64,000 bases of DNA, taken from NCBI RefSeq assembly GCF_004216775.1, contig NZ_SGXF01000005.1, positions 176,208 to 240,207 of the forward strand, written 5' to 3'. The stretch comes from Cuneatibacter caecimuris (GTDB lineage Bacteria > Bacillota > Clostridia > Lachnospirales > Lachnospiraceae). The position numbers and the translations under genes are program-made. Numbering within the stretch: position 1 is the stretch's first letter; every line of letters begins with the position of its first letter. Shown one piece after another: positions 23,682 through 31,353 of the stretch. The notes beneath the pieces are model-generated. The model was not told the origin of the DNA. It made no database searches and was given only the letters and a program-made list of their open reading frames with translations.

Positions 23682-24379
23682 TTAAAATTGAAAATATAAG
23701 CATTCATGGTCTGGAGGAGACCATCAGAGGGATGCGTAACCCGATGAATAGTTGGGATAAGTCCGACAGCGGGATTTGTAAGGGCGGTGACGATGGTATC
23801 GGCTGCGAGAACTGTGCCAAAGAAGTTCCCTGCGAGCATACATACGACCACTCTTTCCAGCTCGGTAAAGCCGATCACGAGCTGATGATGAAGCTGGCAG
23901 CAGGCGGACCAGTTCATGCGAAGTACCGTCGAATGATTACAGTTTATCTGGACATTACTGCCCCTCTCTATTGGTGGAAGGAGTTTGATACTTATAAAGT
24001 GGGCACCGTTGCCAACTCCTGCTCTACTATGCATAAGATTCAGGCGAAAGAATTCACATTGGAGGATTTCTCATGTGAACATCTTAACTCAGCTTCCATA
24101 AAAGTATTAAAAAATATTATTTTGGAGTTGAATGTTAATCGTAATGGGTTTAATAACCACTCGATAAATGAAGTTGGTTTAGAGAATCATAAGGCATATT
24201 GGTGGCAGATGATTCAGCTTCTTCCCTCTTCCTATAATCAGAAACGGACGGTTATGCTGAACTACGAAGTGCTTGTCGGTATTTATCGCTGGCGCAAAGA
24301 GCATAAGCTGGATGAGTGGCGTGAGTTCTGCCAGTGGATTGAGCAGCTTCCGTACAGCGAGATTATTACAAGCGCGTGA
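23678..24379 (+). CDS. Conserved phage protein, possibly distant ThyX relative
   Basis: The 233-residue protein contains YRRMITVYLDITAPLYWWK followed by EFDTYKVGTVANSCSTMH. I associate this pattern with phage proteins sometimes linked to flavin-dependent thymidylate synthase, where an RHRxxS-type signature binds dUMP and FAD. The canonical signature is absent, so the enzyme call is weak. A Cys cluster near residues 33-52 (GICKGG, CENC, CEH) may bind a metal. Motif copy 8 overlaps the stop. Confidence 0.5.
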   Translation: MIKIENISIHGLEETIRGMRNPMNSWDKSDSGICKGGDDGIGCENCAKEVPCEHTYDHSFQLGKADHELMMKLAAGGPVHAKYRRMITVYLDITAPLYWWKEFDTYKVGTVANSCSTMHKIQAKEFTLEDFSCEHLNSASIKVLKNIILELNVNRNGFNNHSINEVGLENHKAYWWQMIQLLPSSYNQKRTVMLNYEVLVGIYRWRKEHKLDEWREFCQWIEQLPYSEIITSA

Positions 24380-24406
24380 AAAACATCTCCTATAATGGAA
24401 AGGAGG
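24371..24406 (+). promoter_or_regulatory. Recurrent intergenic motif, copy 8
   Basis: AGCGCG, 14 nt (TGAAAAACATCTCC), TATAATGGAAAGGAGG. The hexamer is a perfect TATAAT here. It overlaps the end of the preceding gene. Confidence 0.65.
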
Positions 24407-24414
24407 TTGCGTTT

Positions 24415-24606
24415 ATGGATTACTTTTTAGCTGTAAACGACAAGCAACTGGGCATTTGTCTAAGAATGCTGTACGCTGAGAAGATTCGAGGATTTGTCGA
24501 AACCGTGATGAACGAGAAAGGCAAAATCGAGTTTCATATCAGCATAGCGGCAAGTCCTGACATGTTTGAGGAGCTTAGGGAACGGTATCAAATACTGATT
24601 TCATAA
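24415..24606 (+). CDS. Small early protein (63 aa)
   Basis: ATG 24415 follows AAAGGAGG. A compact alpha/beta protein with no recognised family, bounded by motif copy 8 and a terminator, another one-gene unit. Confidence 0.6.
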   Translation: MDYFLAVNDKQLGICLRMLYAEKIRGFVETVMNEKGKIEFHISIAASPDMFEELRERYQILIS

Positions 24607-24623
24607 ATCAGCTTCGTTTCCGG

Positions 24624-24657
24624 GTAAAAGGTCAGTAACATGGCCTTTTACTTTTTC
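24624..24657 (+). terminator. Intrinsic terminator
   Basis: GTAAAAGGTC-AGTAACAT-GGCCTTTTAC (10 bp, one G-T) followed by TTTTTC. Confidence 0.8.
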
Positions 24658-24675
24658 AGTGAGTTGTGGTAAAAT
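24647..24675 (+). promoter_or_regulatory. putative sigma-A promoter
   Basis: TTTACT (24647-24652), 17-nt spacer, TAAAAT (24670-24675). It overlaps the tail of the terminator stem and precedes the GTG gene at 24696. Confidence 0.4.
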
Positions 24676-24695
24676 AGGCAAAGGAGGCGATATCC

Positions 24696-24890
24696 GTGAA
24701 AGTCAACTCAAGAATGATTTGTCCTGTCAGGCAGTCTGATGGAAGCTGGACCACCGAAGTAAAAGAATTTGAGGAAGAAATCCCTGACCTCGGTAGACAC
24801 TCGATGATTTGCAATAAATGCGGAGAAAAATCATATCCTGAGTGTCGGAAATGGTGCCCGATGGAAAAAGAACACGAGTCTAAGAGCTGA
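24696..24890 (+). CDS. Small Cys-rich zinc-binding protein (64 aa)
   Basis: GTG 24696 has AAAGGAGG 8 nt upstream. CNKCGEKSYPECRKWC near residues 39-54 is a likely zinc site. Function unknown. Confidence 0.6.
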   Translation: MKVNSRMICPVRQSDGSWTTEVKEFEEEIPDLGRHSMICNKCGEKSYPECRKWCPMEKEHESKS

Positions 24891-24914
24891 GAGAAATCTT
24901 GGCTCTTTTTTATT
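24882..24914 (+). terminator. Intrinsic terminator
   Basis: AAGAGCT and GGCTCTT form a 7-bp stem (one G-T) around a 12-nt loop, followed by TTTTA; it overlaps the stop codon. Confidence 0.65.
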
Positions 24915-24929
24915 GAAAGGAGAAAATTT

Positions 24930-25109
24930 ATGAACTTTGTACAGTATATGCTTTCTTTTCTGGCTCTATATATTTGTGTATACGCTTTGATTAACAGGGT
25001 TTGTCAGTGTGTCGAACATTGTGCAACCGCCAGGGCATATTCCAAATTCAGAGAGATCAGGTGCACCGTTGCCGTCGTAAGGAGGATATTATGTGGAAGC
25101 GTGAATTGA
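24930..25109 (+). CDS. Small membrane protein (59 aa)
   Basis: ATG 24930 has AAAGGAG upstream. The N-terminal helix (residues 2-22) is hydrophobic; the C-terminus is basic and Cys-containing. It overlaps the next gene by 19 nt. Confidence 0.5.
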   Translation: MNFVQYMLSFLALYICVYALINRVCQCVEHCATARAYSKFREIRCTVAVVRRILCGSVN

Positions 25110-25249
25110 TAAAGAACAAGCTGTATTCCGCTGCGCTTATCTCTTTGGGAGCTCTCAGCATCCCAATCGAGTATGACGCAACGGCTTTTATATTTACCCT
25201 GATAATGGGGTTGCCGCTCTTCTTTGCAAAGGAGAACTGGATTATGTGA
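25091..25249 (+). CDS. Small two-helix membrane protein (52 aa)
   Basis: AAGGAGG precedes ATG 25091. Two hydrophobic stretches (about residues 13-25 and 31-45). Role unknown. Confidence 0.55.
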   Translation: MWKRELIKNKLYSAALISLGALSIPIEYDATAFIFTLIMGLPLFFAKENWIM

Positions 25250-25262
25250 GGAGGGCTGTGAG

Positions 25263-25610
25263 ATGCGGATAAAGAAAGCTGCTGGGAAAGTATACGGAGC
25301 CGCCATGACTGTTGCTGAGAAAAAAGCTATGAATCTTGAAATTCAAAGGCAGCTCGCAGAGTATGATAAAAAACATGCGACGGAAATTGACGCGCTCATC
25401 TTATGGGTTCTTCATTCAGAGTTCGGTTTTGGAGAAAAAAGGCTGCGGCGGTTCTACGACCGATTCGACAAGGCCATAGCAGAACTTCTCGAACGATATG
25501 TTATGGATGAAGATGATAAAGTTTGGCTCTGTACATATTTATTGAAGCAATATGGAATCGATCTGGAAAAATGGCGCGAAGAAGGAGGTGAGAAGTCTTT
25601 TGACGGATAG
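25263..25610 (+). CDS. Conserved early phage protein (115 aa)
   Basis: Helical and charged; the middle (LILWVLHSEFGFGEKRLRRFYDRF) looks conserved and resembles small phage proteins near replication genes. GAGGAGG is upstream of ATG 25263. The end overlaps the next start. Confidence 0.6.
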   Translation: MRIKKAAGKVYGAAMTVAEKKAMNLEIQRQLAEYDKKHATEIDALILWVLHSEFGFGEKRLRRFYDRFDKAIAELLERYVMDEDDKVWLCTYLLKQYGIDLEKWREEGGEKSFDG

Positions 25611-25800
25611 AGATTTACGAAAGAATGCAGAGGGTTATTCCGACCCAACTGCTTATGAGGCGATGAAAAATCTGGACAAGGATGATGAGCGGTTTCACAA
25701 GCTGTTGCATACAATCTTTGATATTTGTGAGTTGGCTGGCTTCCATCTGGAGGAGCGAATCGTCTTACGAGATGAGCAGACGGGGAAGATTTGGAGATAA
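25600..25800 (+). CDS. Small early protein (66 aa)
   Basis: TTG 25600 has AAGGAGGTG upstream. An acidic helical protein ending LRDEQTGKIWR. No family recognised. Confidence 0.55.
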   Translation: MTDRDLRKNAEGYSDPTAYEAMKNLDKDDERFHKLLHTIFDICELAGFHLEERIVLRDEQTGKIWR

Positions 25801-25840
25801 TTTTGTCGTCCGTACAAGGCTGAAAATGAGTAAAATCTGT

Positions 25841-26154
25841 GCCCACTTTTGGTTTTTGAAAATGGGCTTTTGGTCAGAAAAAGTGGGTTTGGGGTAAAAC
25901 TGGGGAGAATTTTGGAGCTCTTTGGAGCCTGATTCGGACGATTTTGCCCGGATTTCTGCCCACTTGCCCACTTTTTGCCCACTTTTAAAACATGGATTTG
26001 GCCATAAATTTGACGTTTTGACTATCGAAAAACCCAGTATTTATGCGGGTTTGCGGGTTTTGGCAATTTGAAAAGCCCACTTGCCCACTTTTTTTCTTAA
26101 ACTATTATGATAGAAAGTTTAATAGTATATATAAATAGGGACAGAAAAAGTGGG
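25841..26154. repeat. GCCCACTTTT repeat array in a non-coding region
   Basis: The 386 bases between genes at 25800 and 26187 hold no convincing CDS. They carry copies of GCCCACTT(TTT) at 25841, 25958, 25966, 25977, 26075 and 26083 on the plus strand, and AAAAAGTGGG at 25878 and 26145. Three copies are directly tandem at 25958-25986. Spacing is irregular, so it is not CRISPR. It could be an iteron-like replication origin or a cluster of regulator sites, and lies 7 kb after the replicase gene. Confidence 0.55.
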
Positions 26155-26186
26155 TTTATGGCCACAAGCAAGAAAAGAGGTGTTTT

Positions 26187-26369
26187 ATGAGTAAGAAAAT
26201 AACATGGTATGAAATCTATCAGGATTTTCAGAGAAGATTTCCACGGTTGTCAAAAGATGCAGCCCGCTACCAGCCGAATGGGTATCTGTCTATCCTGGTA
26301 TATTTCAGAGATGGTACCCAACTGATCTATGATTATATGGAACAGCGAGGCCGGTTGATTACGGCGTAA
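26187..26369 (+). CDS. Small protein (60 aa), related to 13653-13865
   Basis: WYEIYQDFQRRFP, then PNGYLSILVYFRDGTQLIYDY. The pattern is shared with the 70-residue early protein at 13653. AAGAGG is upstream. Function unknown. Confidence 0.6.
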   Translation: MSKKITWYEIYQDFQRRFPRLSKDAARYQPNGYLSILVYFRDGTQLIYDYMEQRGRLITA

Positions 26370-26449
26370 CCCCTATAGCACAAATTTTAGAAAATGTCAA
26401 GCGATTGACGCAAAATTTCTTGGAAAGTGTTTCTTTTTCTGTCTGGATG

Positions 26450-26458
26450 TGCTATACT
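26450..26458 (+). promoter_or_regulatory. Extended -10 promoter of the ncRNA
   Basis: TGC-TATACT with TATACT at 26453-26458 gives an extended -10 element; no good -35 box is visible. The expected start site (about 26464-26465) coincides with the first base of the long RNA stem. The 12 bases GACGCAAAATTT at 26408 match the 5' part of motif copy 4. Confidence 0.55.
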
Positions 26459-26463
26459 TAATC

Positions 26464-26619
26464 TGCGACACAATTTTATATATCTCGTTTAAGGGGAACC
26501 ACTTTGGCAAAGGGTGTTTTCTCTCTTTACTTATGCCTTAAACGGGATGAGATTGTGTCGCAACAATGAGGGATTCACTTTTGCGGGTGCGTCTCATCAT
26601 TGGGGCGCACTTTTTTTAT
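26464..26619 (+). ncRNA. Structured phage small RNA
   Basis: TGCGACACAAT (26464-26474) pairs perfectly with ATTGTGTCGCA (26552-26562). Inside it, TCTCGTTTAAGG (26483-26494) pairs with CCTTAAACGGGA (26536-26547). This gives a two-helix rod with an internal loop and a 41-nt apical loop. A 3' hairpin, GTGCGTCTC-ATCATT-GGGGCGCAC (26587-26610), plus T7 ends the transcript. CAATGA (26563-26568) could instead pair with TCATTG inside that hairpin, so alternative folds are possible. No ORF is present. The rod shape recalls 6S RNA but the match is not good; identity unknown. Confidence 0.65.
26587..26619 (+). terminator. Terminator of the ncRNA
   Basis: 9-bp stem (two G-T pairs), ATCATT loop, TTTTTTTATT. 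Confidence 0.85.
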
Positions 26620-26654
26620 TGCGCTTTTATATCTTTTGATATGGAGGCAATGAT

Positions 26655-27203
26655 ATGAGCAAAGAGAGTCGAAGTATAGCGAGACCTTATACAGAAATGC
26701 AGGTTCTTAAAAAACTGGATATTCCCGATTTCAGGCATCTTACAAAAGATAAAGTAATAGAGTTTGCTACAATGGTTCCGAGAATGAATCCTGAAGTTGC
26801 TAAGAAAGCGTTGGAACAGTTTCCTAATTTTGCATCGACCTCTTTGGATGTCATGAAAGAGTATCGTACCATTCTTGAAAAATCAATGGAGCAGGATCAA
26901 GAGAATGCTAAAATTTGCTATGATATGTATGGCCGAGTGATGGCAGCTCTTGAAAAAATTCTCGAAGAAGATAACCTCTCTTTTGAAGAAAAGACATATA
27001 TTTTATCCGAGATGAAACAAGTTGCCGACGAGGTTTCACGTAAAGACCTTGAAAAAACAAACGCTCGGATGAAAGTAATAAGCATTGCCAGTGGGGTTGC
27101 CGCTGCGGTTGTCGCTATTCTTGGGACTGCTATTGGTGTTAATCTTACATCGAGGCAAAATGATATTACAGATAGTGAAGATTATGAAAGTAAAAATACA
27201 TAG
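26655..27203 (+). CDS. Membrane-anchored helical protein (182 aa)
   Basis: A soluble helical N-terminal part (residues 1-135) precedes a C-terminal transmembrane helix (about 138-162) and a short acidic tail. TGGAGG is upstream. Placed between the ncRNA and a tiny membrane gene, apart from replication and late genes, it could be a lysogeny-expressed moron such as an exclusion protein; that is inference. Confidence 0.6.
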   Translation: MSKESRSIARPYTEMQVLKKLDIPDFRHLTKDKVIEFATMVPRMNPEVAKKALEQFPNFASTSLDVMKEYRTILEKSMEQDQENAKICYDMYGRVMAALEKILEEDNLSFEEKTYILSEMKQVADEVSRKDLEKTNARMKVISIASGVAAAVVAILGTAIGVNLTSRQNDITDSEDYESKNT

Positions 27204-27218
27204 AAAGGGGTTACACGG

Positions 27219-27344
27219 ATGAGCAAGAATGGAAAAAAGAAACGAAGCACTGCGGGGCTGATTTTGGATGTGTTTCTCACATTCTTTACAGGCGGTCTAT
27301 GGCTTATTTGGATACTGATACGGTATCTGAGAAATAACAGTTAA
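27219..27344 (+). CDS. Small membrane protein (41 aa)
   Basis: A basic start (KNGKKKRS) is followed by one long hydrophobic stretch with TFFTGGLWLIWILIRYLR, a pattern common in small phage and host membrane proteins. AAAGGGG is upstream of ATG 27219. A terminator follows. Confidence 0.6.
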   Translation: MSKNGKKKRSTAGLILDVFLTFFTGGLWLIWILIRYLRNNS

Positions 27345-27369
27345 GAAAAAAATACATATCATTTAATCG

Positions 27370-27419
27370 AGACAGAGTTGCTTTCAAGCTTCTCTGTCTT
27401 TTCTTTTGCTCTTTTTTAG
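27370..27419 (+). terminator. Intrinsic terminator ending the early region
   Basis: AGACAGAG and CTCTGTCT form an 8-bp stem around a 14-nt loop, followed by TTTCTTTTGCTCTTTTTT. It abuts motif copy 9. Confidence 0.8.
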
Positions 27420-27453
27420 CTCGCGAAAAAAACATTCCCTTTTATGAAGAGAG
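27420..27453 (+). promoter_or_regulatory. Recurrent intergenic motif, copy 9
   Basis: CTCGCG, 14 nt (AAAAAAACATTCCC), TTTTATGAAGAGAG, directly after a terminator and 112 nt before the nuclease/RNA-polymerase gene set. No further copies were seen in the late region. Confidence 0.65.
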
Positions 27454-27531
27454 AGGATAAAATAGCCATTTTTAAAGACTACATTCTCTTTTTCGTTTTC
27501 TGAAAAAAACAAAGAAAGGAGGTTCACTAAA

Positions 27532-27822
27532 ATGTTGGAGAGTAATTTTCAGGCGCAGTTAATAAAGGAACTGAAAAGAATGTTCCCCGGCTGTATCGTT
27601 ACCAAAAATGATTCCAGTTACATTCAGGGCATTCCGGACCTGACGATTCTTTACAAAGATAAGTGGGCTTCCTTGGAATGTAAAAAAAGCGCCAGAGCTA
27701 AAAAGCAGCCGAATCAAGAATACTATGTCGGATTGATGAACGAAATGTCATTTTCAAGATTCATCTGTCCAGAGAACAAGGAGGAGGTGCTATATGAACT
27801 TCAACAATCATTTGAATCTTGA
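27532..27822 (+). CDS. VRR-NUC-type endonuclease
   Basis: The 96-residue protein has the compact VRR-NUC layout: FQAQLIKELKRMFPG at the start, a Gly-Ile-Pro-Asp-Leu turn (QGIPDL) and ASLECKKS supplying the ExK of a PD-(D/E)XK active site, then PNQEYYV. Such nucleases cut branched or replication DNA. AAAGGAGG is upstream. It overlaps the next gene by 29 nt. Confidence 0.85.
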   Translation: MLESNFQAQLIKELKRMFPGCIVTKNDSSYIQGIPDLTILYKDKWASLECKKSARAKKQPNQEYYVGLMNEMSFSRFICPENKEEVLYELQQSFES

Positions 27823-28351
27823 AGGACAACATGCTTTTCTTGGCGCCAGTAAATATCATTGGATTAACTATGATGAATCAAAAGTTGCTGAATCCTATTC
27901 AAAGTTTTTAGCAACACAAAAAGGAACGGTTCTTCACGAGTTCGCGGCACAGTGCATTAGGTTAGGACAGAAATTGCCGAAGTCTCAAAAGACATTAAAT
28001 ATGTATGTGAACGATGCTATCGGATTCAAAATGGTTCCAGAGCAGGTTCTTTTTTATTCGGAGAATTGTTTTGGAACGGCAGACAGTATTGCGTTTAGAA
28101 ATGGTTTGCTTAGGATTCATGATTTGAAGACCGGCGTGATTCCGGCACACATGGAGCAGCTTATGATTTACGCTGCTCTTTTTTGTTTGGAATATAAAGT
28201 GAAGCCTGGCGAGATTGAAATTGAATTACGTCTGTATCAGGGTAATGAAATTTTGTATCACACGCCAACGGCTGAAGAAATCGTTCCAATCATGGATAAG
28301 ATTATCACTTTTGATAAGATTATCAACAAAATTAAAGAACAGGAGGGCTAA
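27794..28351 (+). CDS. PD-(D/E)XK nuclease (Cas4/RecB-like)
   Basis: The 185-residue protein has GTVLHEFAA near residue 36, GTADSIAF, LRIHDLKTG near residue 118 (Asp and Lys of the nuclease core) and QLMIYAALF, the order seen in RecB/Cas4-like phage exonucleases. GAGGAGG is upstream. It probably works with the SSB and helicase in phage recombination. Confidence 0.8.
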   Translation: MNFNNHLNLEGQHAFLGASKYHWINYDESKVAESYSKFLATQKGTVLHEFAAQCIRLGQKLPKSQKTLNMYVNDAIGFKMVPEQVLFYSENCFGTADSIAFRNGLLRIHDLKTGVIPAHMEQLMIYAALFCLEYKVKPGEIEIELRLYQGNEILYHTPTAEEIVPIMDKIITFDKIINKIKEQEG

Positions 28352-28354
28352 GCC

Positions 28355-31081
28355 ATGAATCCCATTGTGGAAGATATGTTAATGCATTACGGGATGCCAA
28401 GACGTTCCGGAAGATATCCTTGGGGTTCTGGAGACAACCCTTATCAACATAGCGGAGATTTCCTAAGCCGCGTTGAGGAATTAAAAAGCCAAGGACTCAG
28501 CGAAACAGAGATTGCAAAATCAATGGGTCTTACCACGACTCAGTACCGTACTCAGAAGTCTTTGGCAAAAGATGAAAGAAGGGCTTTAGATGTAGCAAGA
28601 GCGAGGTCTCTGCGCGAAGACGGAAAAAGCTTGAATGAAATCGCGGCAATCATGGGTTTCTCAAATGATTCCTCTGTTCGTTCTCTTTTGAATGAGAACT
28701 CAGAAGCTCGTATGAATCAGGCTAGAAAAACGGCAGATTTCTTAAAAGAGCAGATTGAGAAAAAGGGAATGATTGACGTTGGAACTGGTGTTGAACGAGA
28801 ACTCGGCATTTCAAAAGAAAAACTGAATCAGGCACTTTACATACTGGAGTCAGAAGGCTATCCGGTTTATGGAGGCGGCGTCCCTCAGGTCACGAATCCA
28901 GGAAAACAGACCAACATTAAGGTTATTTGTCCTCCTGGAACGGAGCATAAAGAGATTTACAATTTCGAGAATGTTCATTCTTTGAGCGATTATGTTTCTC
29001 ATGATGGCGGTGAAACCTATGACCCTAAATATGTCTATCCGAAAAGCATGGATTCCAGCCGGATTCGGATAAGATACGCCGAAGATGGAGGAACTCAAAA
29101 AGATGGAGTTGTCGAAATTCGGAGAGGCGTTGACGATTTATCTCTTGGCGAATCTCATTATGCGCAGGTTCGAATTCTTGTTGACGGCACACACTACATC
29201 AAAGGAATGGCTATCTATTCTGACGATCTTCCTGATGGTGTGGATATTGTGTTTAACACGAACAAAAAAACCGGAACTCCGATGCTCGGTCCTAAGAATG
29301 ATACCGTTTTGAAACCTATCGGAAAAGATCCTGACAATCCTTTTGGCTCTCTGATAAAAGATGGTATTGTCGATCCGGATGATCCGACTTCTAAAAAGGG
29401 TGGACAGAGTTATTACTACGACAAAGATGGTAAAAAACAGCTTTCTCTTATTAACAAAAGAGCAGAAGAAGGCGACTGGGGAGAATGGAGCGATCATCTT
29501 CCGTCACAGTTTTTGTCAAAGCAGAGTATGACTCTGATTAAGAAGCAGCTCGGCTTGGCTACCGCTGATAAACAGGCAGAATTTGACGAGATTTGTTCCC
29601 TTACGAATCCTACCGTCAAAAAAGCTTTGTTAAAATCTTTTGCTGATGATTGCGATTCTGCGGCAGTCCATTTACAGGCAGCCGCTTTGCCAAGGCAAAA
29701 GTATCAGGTAATTCTGCCTATCACTTCTATGAAAGACAATGAGGTGTACGCTCCTAACTATCGGAATGGGGAACAGGTGGCTCTTATCCGATTTCCTCAT
29801 GGCGGAACCTTTGAGATTCCGGTTCTTACAGTAAACAATAAGCAAGCCGATGCCAAAAGAATTCTCGGCAATGCTATGGATGCTGTTGGTATCAATAGTA
29901 AGGTTGCAGAAAGATTATCCGGTGCCGATTTCGATGGTGATACCGTTATGGTGATTCCTACTGGCGGTAAGGTAAAGATCACATCAACTCGTGCATTGGA
30001 AGGCCTGGAGGGATTTGACCCTAAGCTTGAGTATGGCGGAAAGCCTGAAGGAAGTTTCAAGCCTATGAGAAATACTCAGACTGAGATGGGTAAGATTTCA
30101 AATCTCATTACTGATATGACTCTTCGCGGAGCATCTGAAGATGAACTTGCCCGTGCGGTTAGACACAGCATGGTTGTAATCGATGCCGAAAAACATCATC
30201 TTGATTACAAGCAGAGCGAAGTTGATAATGGAATCGCATCTCTGAAAAAGAAGTATCAGGGAAATTATGATGAGGATGGCCGGTATCATGAAGGCGCTGC
30301 AACTCTGATTTCGCGAGCCAAGTCTGAGACATCAGTTCTTAAAAGAAAAGGAAGTCCTATCATAAATCCGGAAACAGGTGAGCAGACCTACAAAGAAGTT
30401 TATGAGGAATACACTGACAAGAATGGAAGAACAAGAGTCAGAACTCAGGCCAGTACAAAGATGGCTGAAACCAAAGATGCATTCACCCTTGTTTCTGATG
30501 CAGATACCCCCCAGGAAAGAGCTTATGCTACTTATGCTAACGAGATGAAGTCTCTTGCTAATCGTGCCCGTAAAGAGATGCTTGGAACCGGTAAGATTGC
30601 CTACTCCGCCTCTGCTAAAGAGACCTACCAGGAGGAGGTAGATCATTTGATGGCCCAGTTAAATGTGGCACTCAGGAACGCTCCTCGTGAAAGGCAGGCC
30701 CAAGTTATTGCGAATGCTACGGTGGCTGCTAAGAAACAGGAGAATCCCGATATGACAAGAAGCGAGATTAAGAAAGCATCTCAGCAGGCATTGACAGCAG
30801 CTCGTACTACAGTTGGGGCATCAAGAGAAACGATTTCGATAAGTGACCGTGAATGGGAAGCTATTCAGGCTGGCGCTATCAGCGAGAACAGGCTTACGCA
30901 GATCATCAACAACGTAGATATCGATACACTTAGGCAACGCGCAACACCTCGCTCCACCACAGTTCTAAGCACAGCCAAGGTGAACAAGATTGCATCTATG
31001 AGTGCCTCTGGGTACAGCACTGCCGAGATAGCCGAGGCTCTTGGAGTATCCACATCAACCGTAAACAAATACCTAAAATGA
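28355..31081 (+). CDS. Single-chain RNA-polymerase-like protein with HTH segments
   Basis: The 908-residue protein contains GADFDGDTVMVIP with Asp525, Asp527 and Asp529, the metal-binding signature of multisubunit RNA polymerase beta' and of YonO-type single-chain phage polymerases. A barrel-like region precedes it (GEQVALIRFPHGGTFEIPVL). N-terminal segments (LSETEIAKSMGLTTTQYR near 50 and SLNEIAAIMGF near 90) and the C-terminus (YSTAEIAEALGVSTSTVNKYL) look like helix-turn-helix units. The first residues (LMHYGMPRRSGRYPWGSG) resemble tags on head-module proteins. Placement at the head of the late genes suggests late transcription, as proposed for YonO in SPbeta. Activity is inferred. Confidence 0.8.
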   Translation: MNPIVEDMLMHYGMPRRSGRYPWGSGDNPYQHSGDFLSRVEELKSQGLSETEIAKSMGLTTTQYRTQKSLAKDERRALDVARARSLREDGKSLNEIAAIMGFSNDSSVRSLLNENSEARMNQARKTADFLKEQIEKKGMIDVGTGVERELGISKEKLNQALYILESEGYPVYGGGVPQVTNPGKQTNIKVICPPGTEHKEIYNFENVHSLSDYVSHDGGETYDPKYVYPKSMDSSRIRIRYAEDGGTQKDGVVEIRRGVDDLSLGESHYAQVRILVDGTHYIKGMAIYSDDLPDGVDIVFNTNKKTGTPMLGPKNDTVLKPIGKDPDNPFGSLIKDGIVDPDDPTSKKGGQSYYYDKDGKKQLSLINKRAEEGDWGEWSDHLPSQFLSKQSMTLIKKQLGLATADKQAEFDEICSLTNPTVKKALLKSFADDCDSAAVHLQAAALPRQKYQVILPITSMKDNEVYAPNYRNGEQVALIRFPHGGTFEIPVLTVNNKQADAKRILGNAMDAVGINSKVAERLSGADFDGDTVMVIPTGGKVKITSTRALEGLEGFDPKLEYGGKPEGSFKPMRNTQTEMGKISNLITDMTLRGASEDELARAVRHSMVVIDAEKHHLDYKQSEVDNGIASLKKKYQGNYDEDGRYHEGAATLISRAKSETSVLKRKGSPIINPETGEQTYKEVYEEYTDKNGRTRVRTQASTKMAETKDAFTLVSDADTPQERAYATYANEMKSLANRARKEMLGTGKIAYSASAKETYQEEVDHLMAQLNVALRNAPRERQAQVIANATVAAKKQENPDMTRSEIKKASQQALTAARTTVGASRETISISDREWEAIQAGAISENRLTQIINNVDIDTLRQRATPRSTTVLSTAKVNKIASMSASGYSTAEIAEALGVSTSTVNKYLK

Positions 31082-31101
31082 AAGGAGTGAGCTAAGCATT
31101 T

Positions 31102-31353
31102 ATGGCAAGACGATGCGCTTTAACAACAGTTGATAATCCTTTCAATCCATTTGAACAGTTCACTTCTTGGTTCCTGTTCGATGAGGAAAAAGGGTATCAT
31201 TCCAGTGCTTACTTGGGAAGAATTGCTCGAACTTCTGATCAGCTTTCAGATGAAGAAAACAATCAAGAAATTGAAAGAGCAATTGATGAGATTATCAAGT
31301 ATGACTTCACCAACATCTACCGAAAAGTGACACAACAAGTTGCAACTGCTTAA
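31102..31353 (+). CDS. Conserved phage protein (83 aa)
   Basis: An acidic helical protein with NPFNPFEQFTSWFLFDEEKGY near the N-terminus, which looks conserved in this phage type. It follows the polymerase-like gene by 20 nt. Function unknown. Confidence 0.65.
   Translation: MARRCALTTVDNPFNPFEQFTSWFLFDEEKGYHSSAYLGRIARTSDQLSDEENNQEIERAIDEIIKYDFTNIYRKVTQQVATA

Noticed and set aside
25841..26154. CRISPR-like array
   Set aside because: Repeat units are about 10 bp, irregularly spaced and in both orientations; there are no spacers of constant length and no cas genes.
3401..27000. Frequent TTATATTTT strings across the early region as a dispersed signal
   Set aside because: Most are Ile-Phe or Tyr-Ile codon pairs inside genes (ATA TTT, TAT ATT) in varied context; codon-pair preference in an A/T-rich genome explains them.
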